Part shown: positions 36,110 through 44,543 of the stretch, one piece after another
Layout: the number at the start of each line of letters is the position of its first letter
Position numbering within the stretch: position 1 is the first letter of the stretch
Assembly: GCF_003590795.1 (NCBI RefSeq)
Contig: NZ_QYUL01000005.1
Span: 485,001 to 549,000, forward strand
Length of the DNA: 64,000 nt
Origin: Azospirillum cavernae
Lineage (GTDB): Bacteria; Pseudomonadota; Alphaproteobacteria; Azospirillales; Azospirillaceae
Reading direction: 5' to 3'
Position numbers and translations under genes: made by a program
Notes under the pieces: model-generated
Database searches by the model: none
What the model was told of the DNA's origin: nothing
Seen by the model: only the letters and a program-made list of their open reading frames with translations

Positions 36110-37396
36110 TTACGCGGCCACCAGTTCTTCCAGAGAACGCTCGATGATGTCCAGACCTTCGTCGAGCACGGCGTCCGACACGGTCAGCGGCACCAGCACG
36201 CGGATGACGTTGCCATAGGTGCCGCAGGACAGCAGGATCAGGCCCTTTTCCGCCGCCTTGGCGACCAGCGCCTTGGTCAGGTCGGCGGCGGGTTCCTTGG
36301 TCTCGCGGTTCGTCACCAGCTCCATGGCGACCATGGCGCCCAGGTTGCGGACGTCGCCGACGACCGGCAGCGTGTTGCGCTGGCCCATGGCGCGGAAGCG
36401 GTCGGCGATGCGCTCGCCGATCACTTGAGCGCGCTCGCACAGCTTCTCTTCGTCGATCACGTCGATGACCGCCAGCGCGGCGGTGGTCGCCATCGGACTG
36501 CCCGCGTAGGTGCCGCCGAGACCGCCCGGAATCGGCGCGTCCATCATCGCCGCCTTGCCGGTCAGCGCCGACAACGGGAAGCCGCCCGCCAGGCTCTTGG
36601 CCATGGTGATGAGGTCGGGTTCGATCCCGGCATGTTCGACCGCGAACATCTTGCCGGTGCGGGCGAAGCCGGTCTGGATCTCGTCCACGATCATGACGAT
36701 GCCGTGCTTGTCGCACAGCGCGCGGATGGCCTGGAGGAATTCCGGCGAGGCGATGTTGAAGCCGCCCTCGCCCTGCACCGGCTCGACGATGATGGCGGCG
36801 ACGCGGGCCGGATCAACGTCGGACTTGAACAGGGTGTCCAGCGCCTTCAGGCTTTCGGCGACCGAGATGTCGCGGTAGGCGTTGGGGAACGGCACATGGT
36901 AGATGTCCGCCGGGAACGGGCCGAAGCCGACCTTGTAGGGCACGACCTTGCCGGTCAGCGCCATGCCGAGCAGCGTGCGGCCATGGAAACCGCCGGAAAA
37001 GGCGATGACCGCCGGGCGGCCGGTGAAGGCGCGCGCCACCTTGACGGCGTTTTCCACCGCTTCGGCGCCGGTGGTGAAAAAGGCGGTCTTCTTCGGCGTG
37101 TCGCCGGGAACCAGCGCGTTCAGCTTTTCCGCCAGCTCGACGAAGCTGTCATAGGGCGTGACCATCATGCAGGTGTGGGTGAAACGGTCGAGCTGAGCCT
37201 TGACCGCCTCCATCACCTTCGGGTGGCGGTGGCCCGTGTTCAACACGGCGATGCCCGCGCCAAAATCAATGTAGCGCTTGCCCTCAACGTCCCACATTTC
37301 CGAATTTTCGGCGCGGTCGATGTAGACCGGCAGGCCAGCGGAAATACCACGGGAGACGGCGGCGTCGCGCCGCTTAACCAACGACTGATTGCTCAT
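36110..37396 (-). CDS. gabT: 4-aminobutyrate aminotransferase
   Basis: A 428-residue class III aminotransferase. It moves the amino group of GABA (or a related omega-amine) to 2-oxoglutarate to give succinate semialdehyde. Family blocks: FIDFGAGIAVLNTGHRHPKV-type opening (seen as YIDFGAGIAVLNTGHRHPKV), FFTTGAEAVENAVKVARAFT, AFSGGFHGRTLLGMALTGKV, VEPVQGEGGFNIASPEFLQA, IVDEIQTGFARTGKMFAVEH and the PLP lysine in ITMAKSLAGGFPLSALTGKA. Its end is 69 bases before the CoA-transferase and it follows gabD by 26 bases, so gabD-gabT is one operon. The adjacent polyamine-type importer and XRE-cupin regulator suggest a putrescine/GABA degradation role. Confidence 0.95.
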   Translation of the reverse strand: MSNQSLVKRRDAAVSRGISAGLPVYIDRAENSEMWDVEGKRYIDFGAGIAVLNTGHRHPKVMEAVKAQLDRFTHTCMMVTPYDSFVELAEKLNALVPGDTPKKTAFFTTGAEAVENAVKVARAFTGRPAVIAFSGGFHGRTLLGMALTGKVVPYKVGFGPFPADIYHVPFPNAYRDISVAESLKALDTLFKSDVDPARVAAIIVEPVQGEGGFNIASPEFLQAIRALCDKHGIVMIVDEIQTGFARTGKMFAVEHAGIEPDLITMAKSLAGGFPLSALTGKAAMMDAPIPGGLGGTYAGSPMATTAALAVIDVIDEEKLCERAQVIGERIADRFRAMGQRNTLPVVGDVRNLGAMVAMELVTNRETKEPAADLTKALVAKAAEKGLILLSCGTYGNVIRVLVPLTVSDAVLDEGLDIIERSLEELVAA

Positions 37397-37422
37397 GAGT
37401 CTGTTCCTTGATCCTGAAAGCG

Positions 37423-38883
37423 TCAGGCGCCGAGGCCGACGCAGAGATATTTGGTTTCCATGAAGTCATCGAGGCCGTACTTGGAGCCTTCGCGGCCAAT
37501 GCCGGACTCCTTGACGCCGCCGAACGGGGCGAGTTCGGTCGAAATGATGCCTTCGTTGATGCCGACCATGCCGTATTCCAGCTTTTCGGCGACGCGCCAG
37601 ACGCGCCCGATGTCGCGGCTGTAGAAATAGGCGGCAAGGCCGAATTCGGTGTCGTTGGCCATCTGAATGGCCTCCTCTTCCGTCTCGAAGCGGAAGAGCG
37701 GGGCGACCGGGCCGAAGATCTCCTCACGCGCCACGCGCATGGCGCTGGTGACGCCGGTGAGGATGGTCGGCTCGAAGAAGGTGCCGCCCAGTTCGTGGCG
37801 CTTGCCGCCCAGCGCGATCTTGGCGCCCTTCTCCAGCGCGTCGCCCATCAGCTCTTCCACCTTGGCGATGGCGTCGGCGTTGATGAGCGGCCCCTGGCTG
37901 ACGCCGGGTTCCGCGCCGTCGCCGACTTTGAGCTGCTTGACCGCCTCGGCCAGCTTGGCGGTGAATGCCTCATAGACGCCCGACTGGACCAACAGACGGT
38001 TGGCGCAGACGCAGGTCTGACCGGCGTTGCGGTATTTCGACGCCATCGCGCCCTTCACCGCCTCGTCCAGATCGGCGTCGTCGAAGACGATGAAGGGGGC
38101 GTTGCCGCCCAGCTCCAGCGACACCTTCTTGACCGTGCTGGCGGCCTGCCGCATCAGCAGCTTGCCGATTTCGGTCGAGCCGGTGAAGCTGACCTTGCGG
38201 ACGATGGAGCTGCTGGTCAGCTCGCCGCCAATCGCCGCCGGGTTCGACCCCATGACGATGTTGAAGACGCCAGCGGGAATGCCCGCGCGCGTGGCCAGTT
38301 CAGCCAGCGCCAGCGCCGACAAGGGCGTGTCTTCGGCGGGCTTGACCACCACGGTGCAACCCGCCGCCAAAGCGGGGGCGCATTTGCGGGTGATCATGGC
38401 GTTGGGGAAGTTCCACGGCGTGATCGCCGCGACGACGCCAATCGGCTCCTTCAGAACCAGGATGCGCTTGTTGCCCGCGAAGGTCGGGATGACGTCGCCA
38501 TAGGCGCGCTTGCCCTCTTCGGCGAACCATTCGATGAAGGACGCGCCGTAGAGCACCTCGCCGCGCGATTCCGTCAGCGGCTTGCCCTGTTCGGCGGTCA
38601 TCAGTTGGGCCAGATCCTCTTGGTTGGCGAGGATCAAATCGTGCCAGCGGCGCAGGATGGCCGCGCGCTCCTTGGCGGTCTTGGCGCGCCAGCCCGGCAG
38701 GGCGGCGTTGGCGGCGTCAATGGCCTCGCGCGTTTCCGCAGCGCCCATGTCGGCGACGTTGGCTATCACCGCGCCGGTGGCCGGGTTGGTCACGGCGAAG
38801 CTTTTGCCGGAGTCGGCGGCGCGCCACGCGCCGTTCACATAGCCCTTGGTCTGAAGAAGGCTCTGGTCGTTCAGCGACAGCAT
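37423..38883 (-). CDS. gabD: Succinate-semialdehyde dehydrogenase
   Basis: A 486-residue NAD(P)+-dependent aldehyde dehydrogenase that converts succinate semialdehyde to succinate. Seen: AITPWNFPNAMITRKCAPAL, VSFTGSTEIGKLLMRQAAST, the catalytic glutamate region VSLELGGNAPFIVFDDADLD, the nucleophile cysteine in YRNAGQTCVCANRLLVQ and PFGGVKESGIGREGSKYGLD at the C-terminus, the latter typical of GabD. Length is normal. It heads the gabDT pair and is divergent from an XRE-cupin regulator gene; an 18-bp palindrome lies in the 191-bp gap. Confidence 0.95.
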   Translation of the reverse strand: MLSLNDQSLLQTKGYVNGAWRAADSGKSFAVTNPATGAVIANVADMGAAETREAIDAANAALPGWRAKTAKERAAILRRWHDLILANQEDLAQLMTAEQGKPLTESRGEVLYGASFIEWFAEEGKRAYGDVIPTFAGNKRILVLKEPIGVVAAITPWNFPNAMITRKCAPALAAGCTVVVKPAEDTPLSALALAELATRAGIPAGVFNIVMGSNPAAIGGELTSSSIVRKVSFTGSTEIGKLLMRQAASTVKKVSLELGGNAPFIVFDDADLDEAVKGAMASKYRNAGQTCVCANRLLVQSGVYEAFTAKLAEAVKQLKVGDGAEPGVSQGPLINADAIAKVEELMGDALEKGAKIALGGKRHELGGTFFEPTILTGVTSAMRVAREEIFGPVAPLFRFETEEEAIQMANDTEFGLAAYFYSRDIGRVWRVAEKLEYGMVGINEGIISTELAPFGGVKESGIGREGSKYGLDDFMETKYLCVGLGA

Positions 38884-38973
38884 GTTCGATCCGCCCTGGA
38901 TTGGAAGTTTGGCGACGGTCCGGCGCGCCCCCGATGGACGCTTACCGTTGGGACCACGAAGGAAAGCCTAGCA

Positions 38974-38991
38974 TGTTTAATAAATTAAACA
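38974..38991. promoter_or_regulatory. Palindromic operator between gabD and the XRE-cupin regulator
   Basis: TGTTTAATAAATTAAACA has perfect 8-bp arms (TGTTTAAT / ATTAAACA) around AA. A third half-site TGTTTAG follows at 38997-39003. It sits 91 bases from gabD and 84 bases from the regulator start, ideal for controlling both. The XRE-cupin protein is the presumed binder. Confidence 0.65.
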
Positions 38992-39074
38992 ACCCCTGTT
39001 TAGCTGTTCATATTTTGATGACGGGGTTGCGGGAATCGGGTATTGCGTAAGGTTGAGGAACCAGGAGTCGGGTG

Positions 39075-39641
39075 ATGGATTTCGATGTCGGCACACGGTT
39101 GAAGCAGATTCGCGAGCAACACGGCCTGTCGCAACGGGCGCTGGCGCAGAAGGCCGGCGTGACCAACGGCACCATCTCGCTGATCGAACAGAACCGCAGC
39201 AGCCCGTCCGTGTCGTCCCTGCGCAAGGTGTTGCAGGGCATCCCTATGTCCCTGGCCGAATTCTTCTCCTCCGACGATTTGCCGCCGCCCGAACAGATCT
39301 TCTTCAAGAACACCGAACTGGTCGAACTGGCCGAAGAGCTGAAGGGCACTGTCGGTCAGGTCTCGTTCCGGCAGGTTGGCGATCTGCGGGGCCGCAACCT
39401 CCAGATCCTGCACGAGCGCTACGCGCCGGGCGCCGACACCGGCCGAACCATGCTCCAGCACGAATCGGAGGAGGGCGGCATCGTCGTGAAGGGCAAGATC
39501 GAACTGACGGTCGGCGACCGCAAACAGATCCTGGCCCCCGGCGACGCCTACCTCTTCGACAGCCGCATCCCCCACCGCTTCCGCAACGTCGGCGACGAGG
39601 ATTGCGAACTCATCAGCGCCTGCACCCCACCCTATTTGTAA
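39075..39641 (+). CDS. XRE-cupin transcriptional regulator (PuuR-like)
   Basis: A 188-residue regulator with an XRE helix-turn-helix (residues 5-60: LKQIREQHGLSQRALAQKAG, then TISLIEQNRSSPSVSSLRKV) and a C-terminal cupin (about 110-185: LQHESEEGGIVVKGKIELTV and the metal/ligand strand YLFDSRIPHRFRNVG). The same architecture occurs in PuuR, which represses putrescine degradation and is released by putrescine. It lies between the gabDT operon and a PotABCD-type importer, making it the likely regulator of both, with an operator at 38974-38991. The ATG at 39075 is used; the in-frame GTG just before it is less likely. Confidence 0.88.
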   Translation: MDFDVGTRLKQIREQHGLSQRALAQKAGVTNGTISLIEQNRSSPSVSSLRKVLQGIPMSLAEFFSSDDLPPPEQIFFKNTELVELAEELKGTVGQVSFRQVGDLRGRNLQILHERYAPGADTGRTMLQHESEEGGIVVKGKIELTVGDRKQILAPGDAYLFDSRIPHRFRNVGDEDCELISACTPPYL

Positions 39642-39661
39642 GCGCCTTGCCCCCTCCCTAA

Positions 39662-39688
39662 CCCTCCCCCGCTAAAGGCGGGAGAGGG
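39662..39688. terminator. Convergent stem-loop after the XRE-cupin gene
   Basis: CCCTCCCCCGC (39662-39672) and GCGGGAGAGGG (39678-39688) form an 11-bp stem with one mismatch. The wording CCCTCCCTAACCCTCCCCCGC resembles extragenic palindromes scattered in alphaproteobacterial genomes. It separates the regulator from the convergent permease gene. Confidence 0.55.
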
Positions 39689-39706
39689 AATAAGAAGTCC
39701 GACCGC

Positions 39707-40537
39707 TTACGGGGCGTTGCCCTTCAGCCGTTCGTTCCGGCGGCGCAGCAGTTCAATCATCGTCAGCAGACCAATCGAGATCACCGTCAGCACCACCGCC
39801 ACGGCGGTGATGGTCGGGCTGATGTTCTCGCGGATGCCGCTGAACATTTCGCGCGGCAGGGTGCGCTGCTCCGGCCCGGCGAGGAACAGAACCGTCACCA
39901 CCTCGTCAAAGCTGGTGGCGAAGGCGAACAGCGCGCCCGACGCCAAGCCCGGCAGGATCAAGGGCAGGATCACCCGGCGGAAGGTCATGATCGGCGGCGC
40001 GCCCAGCGAGGCGGCGGCGCGCGCCAGCGTCATGTCGAAGCCCTGCAAGGTCGCCGACACGGTGATGACGACGAAGGGCGTCGCCAGCGCCGTGTGCGCC
40101 AAAATCAGCCCCAGATAATTGCCGGTCAGCCCCAGCGGCGCGAAGAAGAAATAGACGCCGACCGCCGTGATGACGACCGGAACCACCATCGGCGACAGCA
40201 CCAGGGCCAGCACCAGCGGCTTCCATTTGCTCTTCCACTGCGCCAACCCCAGAGAGGCCAGCGTCCCCAGCACCATCGACAGGATGGCCGAGGCGACGCC
40301 GATGATGGCGCTGTTCTTCAAGGACAGCATCCAGCGCGGCGAGTTGAGGAAATCCTCGTACCAGCGCAACGAGAAGCCGGGCAGCGGGTAGGTCAGATAC
40401 GCGCCGGAACTGAAGGACAGCGGCACGATGGCCAGGATCGGCGCCATCAGGAAGACGAAGATCACCGACGACAGGACCACCGTCGCCAACCAAGCGTAGC
40501 GCTGGCTGGCGGTTTGCGTGGAATGATTCGCGCTCAA
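39707..40537 (-). CDS. Polyamine-type ABC transporter permease (PotC-like)
   Basis: A 276-residue inner-membrane permease with six hydrophobic segments. It carries the EAA loop ARAAASLGAPPIMTFRRVIL that docks to the ATPase, and the family start region VFLMAPILAIVPLSFSSGAY. It is translated from a TTG at 40537 that overlaps the stop of the preceding permease (TTGA) and has GGAGG 9 bases upstream, so the two are coupled. It is last in the minus-strand operon ATPase, binding protein, permease B, permease C. The substrate is likely putrescine, spermidine or GABA given the neighbouring gab genes. Confidence 0.88.
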   Translation of the reverse strand: MSANHSTQTASQRYAWLATVVLSSVIFVFLMAPILAIVPLSFSSGAYLTYPLPGFSLRWYEDFLNSPRWMLSLKNSAIIGVASAILSMVLGTLASLGLAQWKSKWKPLVLALVLSPMVVPVVITAVGVYFFFAPLGLTGNYLGLILAHTALATPFVVITVSATLQGFDMTLARAAASLGAPPIMTFRRVILPLILPGLASGALFAFATSFDEVVTVLFLAGPEQRTLPREMFSGIRENISPTITAVAVVLTVISIGLLTMIELLRRRNERLKGNAP

Positions 40538-41784
40538 TTCTTGAGACCTCCCGTCGTCTGGCGCCCCAGCGCCAACTTGCCATAGACCAGCGCCAGCACC
40601 AGCGTGGACAGCAGCAACACCGCCCCCAACGCCGAGGCCAAGCCCCAATTGACGGTTTCCGTGGTGTAAAAGGCGATGAAGGCCGAAATCATCTGGTCGC
40701 CCGCTCCGCCGACCAGCGCCGGAGTGATGTAATAGCCGATGGCCAGAATGAAGACCAACAGACAGCCCGCGCCAATGCCGGGAATGGTCTGCGGCAGGTA
40801 AATCCGCAGAAAGGCCGTGGCCGGAGGCGCGCCGAGCGAGGCCGCCGCCCGCATGTAGGCCGGGGAAATCGACCGCATGACGCTGTACAGCGGCAGGATC
40901 ATGAAGGGCAGCAGCACATGGGTCATCGCCATGTAGACGCCGAAGCGGTTGTAGATCAGGCGCAGCGGCTCGTCGATCACGCCCAACCATTGCAGGGAGC
41001 CGTTGACGATGCCCTCGCCCTGCAAGATCACGATCCAGGCGCAGGTGCGCACCAGAAGCGAGGTCCAGAAGGGCAGCAGCACGAAAATCATCAGCATGTT
41101 CGACTGCGCCGTCGGCAGATTCGCCAGCAGATAGGCGACCGGAAAGCCCAGCAGCAAACACAGCGCGGTGACGCCGAAACCGATGGTGAAGGTGCGCGCG
41201 AAGACGTCGCGGTAGATCGCTTGATCTTCGGGCGTGGCGACGATGGCGCCGTTGACGTCGCGCGTCAGATCGACCGCGCCCAGCAGGTAATAGGCGGTCA
41301 CGGGACCGCTGGCGCTTTTGATCGCCGCCCAGGTGGCCCGCTCGCCCCAGGCCGGGTTCAGCCCGATCAGGGTCGCCTTGGCCGTGCCGGGTTCCGGCGC
41401 GGTCTTCAGGTTGCGCGCGGTCGAGGTCAAAACGGTGCGGGATCCGTTGACGACGTAGTTCAACCGCTTGGCCGCCACGGCGACCGTCCCGGCGGCGCGC
41501 GCCGCCTGAAGATCGCCCGCCAGCGCCGCGAAGGCGGTTTCGCTCGGCAAATCCTGGCCGTTCCAGTCGGACAGGGCGGCGACGGTGTGGGGCAGCACCT
41601 GCGGCACCTCCCAATCATCGACCGACCGCCAGATCATCCCGGCGATGGGAATGACGAAGGTGAACAGCAGAAACAGAAAAAGCGGAAGCACCAGACCCAG
41701 CGCGCGAAGCTGCCGGGCGCGTTCGGCCCGCCTCAATCGACGCTTCAACGGCATCTCGGCGCCAACAACGATTGCGGCTGTCAT
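40534..41784 (-). CDS. Polyamine-type ABC transporter permease with periplasmic insertion (PotB-like)
   Basis: A 416-residue permease. The first helix (ALGLVLPLFLFLLFTFVIPI) is followed by a periplasmic stretch of about 140 residues (roughly 60-200) that ordinary PotB proteins of about 290 residues lack. Five helices follow, with the EAA loop MRAAASLGAPPATAFLRIYL. A similar insertion is known in a sub-branch of putrescine/opine-type permeases. It starts at the ATG at 41784 (MTAAIVVG) and its stop overlaps the next permease start. The 243-bp gap to the binding-protein gene holds hairpins and a palindromic repeat, which probably lower permease expression relative to the binding protein. Confidence 0.88.
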   Translation of the reverse strand: MTAAIVVGAEMPLKRRLRRAERARQLRALGLVLPLFLFLLFTFVIPIAGMIWRSVDDWEVPQVLPHTVAALSDWNGQDLPSETAFAALAGDLQAARAAGTVAVAAKRLNYVVNGSRTVLTSTARNLKTAPEPGTAKATLIGLNPAWGERATWAAIKSASGPVTAYYLLGAVDLTRDVNGAIVATPEDQAIYRDVFARTFTIGFGVTALCLLLGFPVAYLLANLPTAQSNMLMIFVLLPFWTSLLVRTCAWIVILQGEGIVNGSLQWLGVIDEPLRLIYNRFGVYMAMTHVLLPFMILPLYSVMRSISPAYMRAAASLGAPPATAFLRIYLPQTIPGIGAGCLLVFILAIGYYITPALVGGAGDQMISAFIAFYTTETVNWGLASALGAVLLLSTLVLALVYGKLALGRQTTGGLKN

Positions 41785-41809
41785 CGGTGATGTCCTGTCG
41801 GATGGTCCC

Positions 41810-41900
41810 GTCACGCCCGCGAAAACGGGGATCCCACGCGACGCTCCACCAGGGAGGCCGCGCGACGATGGATCATGATCCCCGCTTTCGTGGGCGTGAC
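41810..41900. repeat. Extragenic inverted-repeat element (REP/MITE-like)
   Basis: Left arm 41810-41833 begins GTCACGCCCGCGAAAACGGG; right arm 41877-41900 begins GATCCCCGCTTTCGTGGGCG. The arms are 24 bases each and reverse-complementary except at 2 positions, around a 43-base centre. Its CACGCCCGCGAAA...GGGGATC wording is like a repeat family common in alphaproteobacterial intergenic regions. It sits inside an operon, in the gap between the binding-protein and permease genes. Confidence 0.75.
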
Positions 41901-41953
41901 GATGGTCTTGGAAACGCGGGCGTCGTCACCGACGGATCACCCTTTTGTGGGTT

Positions 41954-42016
41954 GGCGTCGGCGGGGCGCAACCACGCAACCCCCGCCGACGCCGAAACCC
42001 GACCGCCGAAGCGGTC
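41954..42016 (-). other. Two stem-loops after the binding-protein gene (mRNA 3'-end stabiliser)
   Basis: Reading with the transcript, the first stem is GACCGC-TTCG-GCGGTC (42016-42001), with a UUCG tetraloop, 11 bases after the stop. The second is a perfect 13-bp stem (41981-41993 with 41954-41966). No T-run follows. Such tandem hairpins downstream of a periplasmic-binding-protein gene typically protect its mRNA and lower expression of downstream permeases. Confidence 0.7.
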
Positions 42017-42027
42017 GTCTCAGGACC

Positions 42028-43074
42028 TTACTTGGCCGCCCACTTGTTGAAGCGCTCGGTCAGACGGTCGATGTTCTCCAGCCAGAAGTTGACGTCGATT
42101 TCGGCGGCGTTCTTCAGGTTGGCCGGGGCCGTCGGCAGATCGGCCAGCAGGGCCGGGGCCAGCTTGGCCGGGGCGCCCTTGTTCGACGTGCCGTAGGCGA
42201 TGCCTTCGGACAGCTTGGCCTGGTTCTCGGCCTTGCCGACGAAGTTCAGGAACTTGTGCGCGACCTCGACGTTCGGGCTGCCCTTCAGGATGACCCAGCT
42301 GTCGATGGTGAACAGCGCGCCGTTCCACACCATGCCGAAGTTCTTCTTTTCCTTCTTGTTGGCGGCGTCGATGCGGCCGTTGTAGACCGACGTCATCACC
42401 ACTTCGCCCGACGCGAGGAGCTGCGGCGGCTGCGCGCCCGCCTTCCACCAGACCAGATCGCCCTTGATGGTGTCGAGCTTCTTGAAGGCGCGGTCGATGC
42501 CCGCCTCGGTCGCCAGCACCTTGTAAACATCCGCCGGGGCGACGCCGTCGGCGATCAGGGCGATTTCCAAGGTGGTCTTGGCGCCCTGGCGCAGCGCGCG
42601 CTTGCCCGGATATTTCTTGGTGTCGAAGAAGTCGGCCCAGCCCTTCGGCGCGTCCTTCAGCTTGTCCTTGTCGTAGCCAAGCACGAAGTCATAGACGATG
42701 GCGCCGACGCCGCAGGCGTTGACGGTGGCGGGCAGATAGGCTTCCTCGCCGCCGATTTTGGAATAGTTGATCTTCTCGAACAGGCCCTCGTCGCAGCCCA
42801 GCGCCAGCTCGTCGCTTTCGACCTGGACCACGTCCCAGGTGGACGCGCCGCCCTGGACCTTGGCGCGCAGAACGCCGACGCCGCCATCCCACGATTCATC
42901 GTTCATCGCCGCGCCGGACGCCTTGAACGGCTCGAAATAGACCTTCTTCTGAACGTCCTGATACGCTCCGCCCCACGACACGACGGTCAGGTCACGGGCG
43001 CTGGCGACCGACGCCAGAGCGGTGACGGCGGTAAAAGTCGCGGCGAAACCAAGAGCCAGCTTAAACTTCGACAT
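42028..43074 (-). CDS. Polyamine/GABA-type ABC transporter periplasmic binding protein (PotD-like)
   Basis: A 348-residue periplasmic binding protein (SBP_bac type). Signal peptide MSKFKLALGFAATFTAVTAL followed by the ASVASA cleavage region. The mature part opens with LTVVSWGGAYQDVQKKVYFE, the signature of the putrescine/spermidine-binding group. Later segments YDFVLGYDKDKLKDAPKGWA and DFFDTKKYPGKRALRQGAKT are typical of the same group. It captures the substrate for the two permeases downstream. The preceding ATPase gene is 64 bases upstream. Hairpins after the stop favour high expression of this protein. Confidence 0.9.
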   Translation of the reverse strand: MSKFKLALGFAATFTAVTALASVASARDLTVVSWGGAYQDVQKKVYFEPFKASGAAMNDESWDGGVGVLRAKVQGGASTWDVVQVESDELALGCDEGLFEKINYSKIGGEEAYLPATVNACGVGAIVYDFVLGYDKDKLKDAPKGWADFFDTKKYPGKRALRQGAKTTLEIALIADGVAPADVYKVLATEAGIDRAFKKLDTIKGDLVWWKAGAQPPQLLASGEVVMTSVYNGRIDAANKKEKKNFGMVWNGALFTIDSWVILKGSPNVEVAHKFLNFVGKAENQAKLSEGIAYGTSNKGAPAKLAPALLADLPTAPANLKNAAEIDVNFWLENIDRLTERFNKWAAK

Positions 43075-43138
43075 GATCCCCGTCCTATGTCTTGTGGTTG
43101 TTGTTCGTCGATTGAGACCGACCGGAAAGCTCCCGCTT

Positions 43139-44251
43139 TCAGACCGGATCCAGCGCCCGACAATCTTCGGGGCGGAAGGCGATGGTCACGGCTTGTCCCT
43201 CCGACAGCCCGGAATAGGCGCCGGCGGGCAGCTTGACCATGAATTCATTGTTGCCGGGGGCAGCCAGCACCGCCAGCGTGTGGTCCCCCACATAAATCAA
43301 ATCTTTCAACGTGGCTGGCAGCCGGTTGAACCCAACGTCGCCGTCGTCGCTGGTCAGCAACGACACCCGTTCCGGGCGCACCGACAAGGAGGTGCGCGCG
43401 CCGACGCCGCCGACATTCACCGCCGTCGCCACCACCGATCCACCGGCGGCCAACGCCACCCGGCAGAAACCCTGTTCGATATTTTCGACGGTTCCGGCCA
43501 ACACGTTGCTTTCGCCGATGAAGTTGGCGACGAAGCTGTTGACGGGCCGCTCATAAAGCGCGTCCGGGCTGTCGATCTGTTGCACGATGCCGTCGTTGAA
43601 CACGGCGATGCGGTCCGACATGGTCAGCGCTTCGCCCTGGTCATGCGTGACGTAAACGACGGTGATGCCCATCGTTTCGTGCAGACGCTTGATTTCCAAC
43701 TGCATGTGTTCGCGCAGACGCTTGTCGAGCGCGCCCAGCGGTTCGTCCATCAGCACCAGCGCCGGTTTGAACACCAGGGCGCGGGCCAACGCGACGCGCT
43801 GCTGCTGGCCGCCCGACAATTGGCCGGGATGGCGCGAGGCGACATTCTCCAGCTTGATCATCTGCAAGGCCGCTGTGACCCGCTCCTTCACCTCGGCCTT
43901 GGACACGCCGCGCACCGTCAAGGGAAACGCGACGTTTTCCTCGATGGTCAGGTGGGGGAACAGCGCGTAATTCTGGAACACCATGCCGATGTCGCGCTTG
44001 TGCGGCGGCGTGTTCTTGATCGACCGATCACCGAGGAAAATCTCGCCATGGGTCGGAACCTCGAACCCGGCCAGCATCATCAGGGTGGTCGTTTTCCCCG
44101 AACCGGACGGCCCAAGCAGCGTCAGGAACTCGCCCTTGCGGATGTCGAGATCCAGGCTTTTTACGACCAAATGTTCGCCGTCGTAGGTTTTTTGCACCCC
44201 GACGAACCGCACCAACGCCTGCGTCGTCGCCATCATCCCGCCGTCCATCAT
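43139..44251 (-). CDS. Polyamine-type ABC transporter ATPase (PotA-like)
   Basis: A 370-residue ATPase. Walker [22 protein letters not shown]-loop [20 protein letters not shown], signature [20 protein letters not shown], Walker [22 protein letters not shown]-loop [20 protein letters not shown]. The C-terminal TOBE domain (about 280-365: [22 protein letters not shown]) is present as in PotA. It heads the minus-strand operon with binding protein and two permeases. The start is ambiguous (several ATG codons directly after GAGAGG); ATG at 44251 is given but 44236 is possible. It is the first gene of the operon, so the promoter lies in 44252-44543. Confidence 0.92.
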   Translation of the reverse strand: MMDGGMMATTQALVRFVGVQKTYDGEHLVVKSLDLDIRKGEFLTLLGPSGSGKTTTLMMLAGFEVPTHGEIFLGDRSIKNTPPHKRDIGMVFQNYALFPHLTIEENVAFPLTVRGVSKAEVKERVTAALQMIKLENVASRHPGQLSGGQQQRVALARALVFKPALVLMDEPLGALDKRLREHMQLEIKRLHETMGITVVYVTHDQGEALTMSDRIAVFNDGIVQQIDSPDALYERPVNSFVANFIGESNVLAGTVENIEQGFCRVALAAGGSVVATAVNVGGVGARTSLSVRPERVSLLTSDDGDVGFNRLPATLKDLIYVGDHTLAVLAAPGNNEFMVKLPAGAYSGLSEGQAVTIAFRPEDCRALDPV

Positions 44252-44543
44252 CCTCTCCCGTCAGAGGTGACAAAAACCCGTCGGGCTAGCCCCGGTTCCT
44301 GTCCGTCTTTGTGGTCCCGACGGTAGCTGCGTTTAAGAAAATAGACAAGAGGAATGCTTATGTCGTGATCATTTCAACAGTGTGCCGTATTATTGTGCAG
44401 TTGCGAAGGCGTTGCCCACACTCCGAACAGCAGTTTGCGCCATCCGCAGGCGATTGAGAAGGCGAATGATGGGGGGCACGGATGACACACCGCCGCACTC
44501 CCCCACGACTCGCGCAGGCGACTCAGGGCTTAGCGGCCCACAG
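44252..44543. other. Intergenic region between the PotA-like and DctP genes
   Basis: It must carry the promoter of the polyamine-type operon on the minus strand. The AT-rich portion 44330-44400 is the likely place, with a TTGAAA word (44378-44373 on the minus strand), but no convincing -10 or operator can be picked. I see no gene in it. Confidence 0.4.

Noticed and set aside
41810-41900. Phage attachment site or CRISPR-type repeat
   Set aside because: It is an inverted, not direct, repeat with a single copy and no integrase or spacers.
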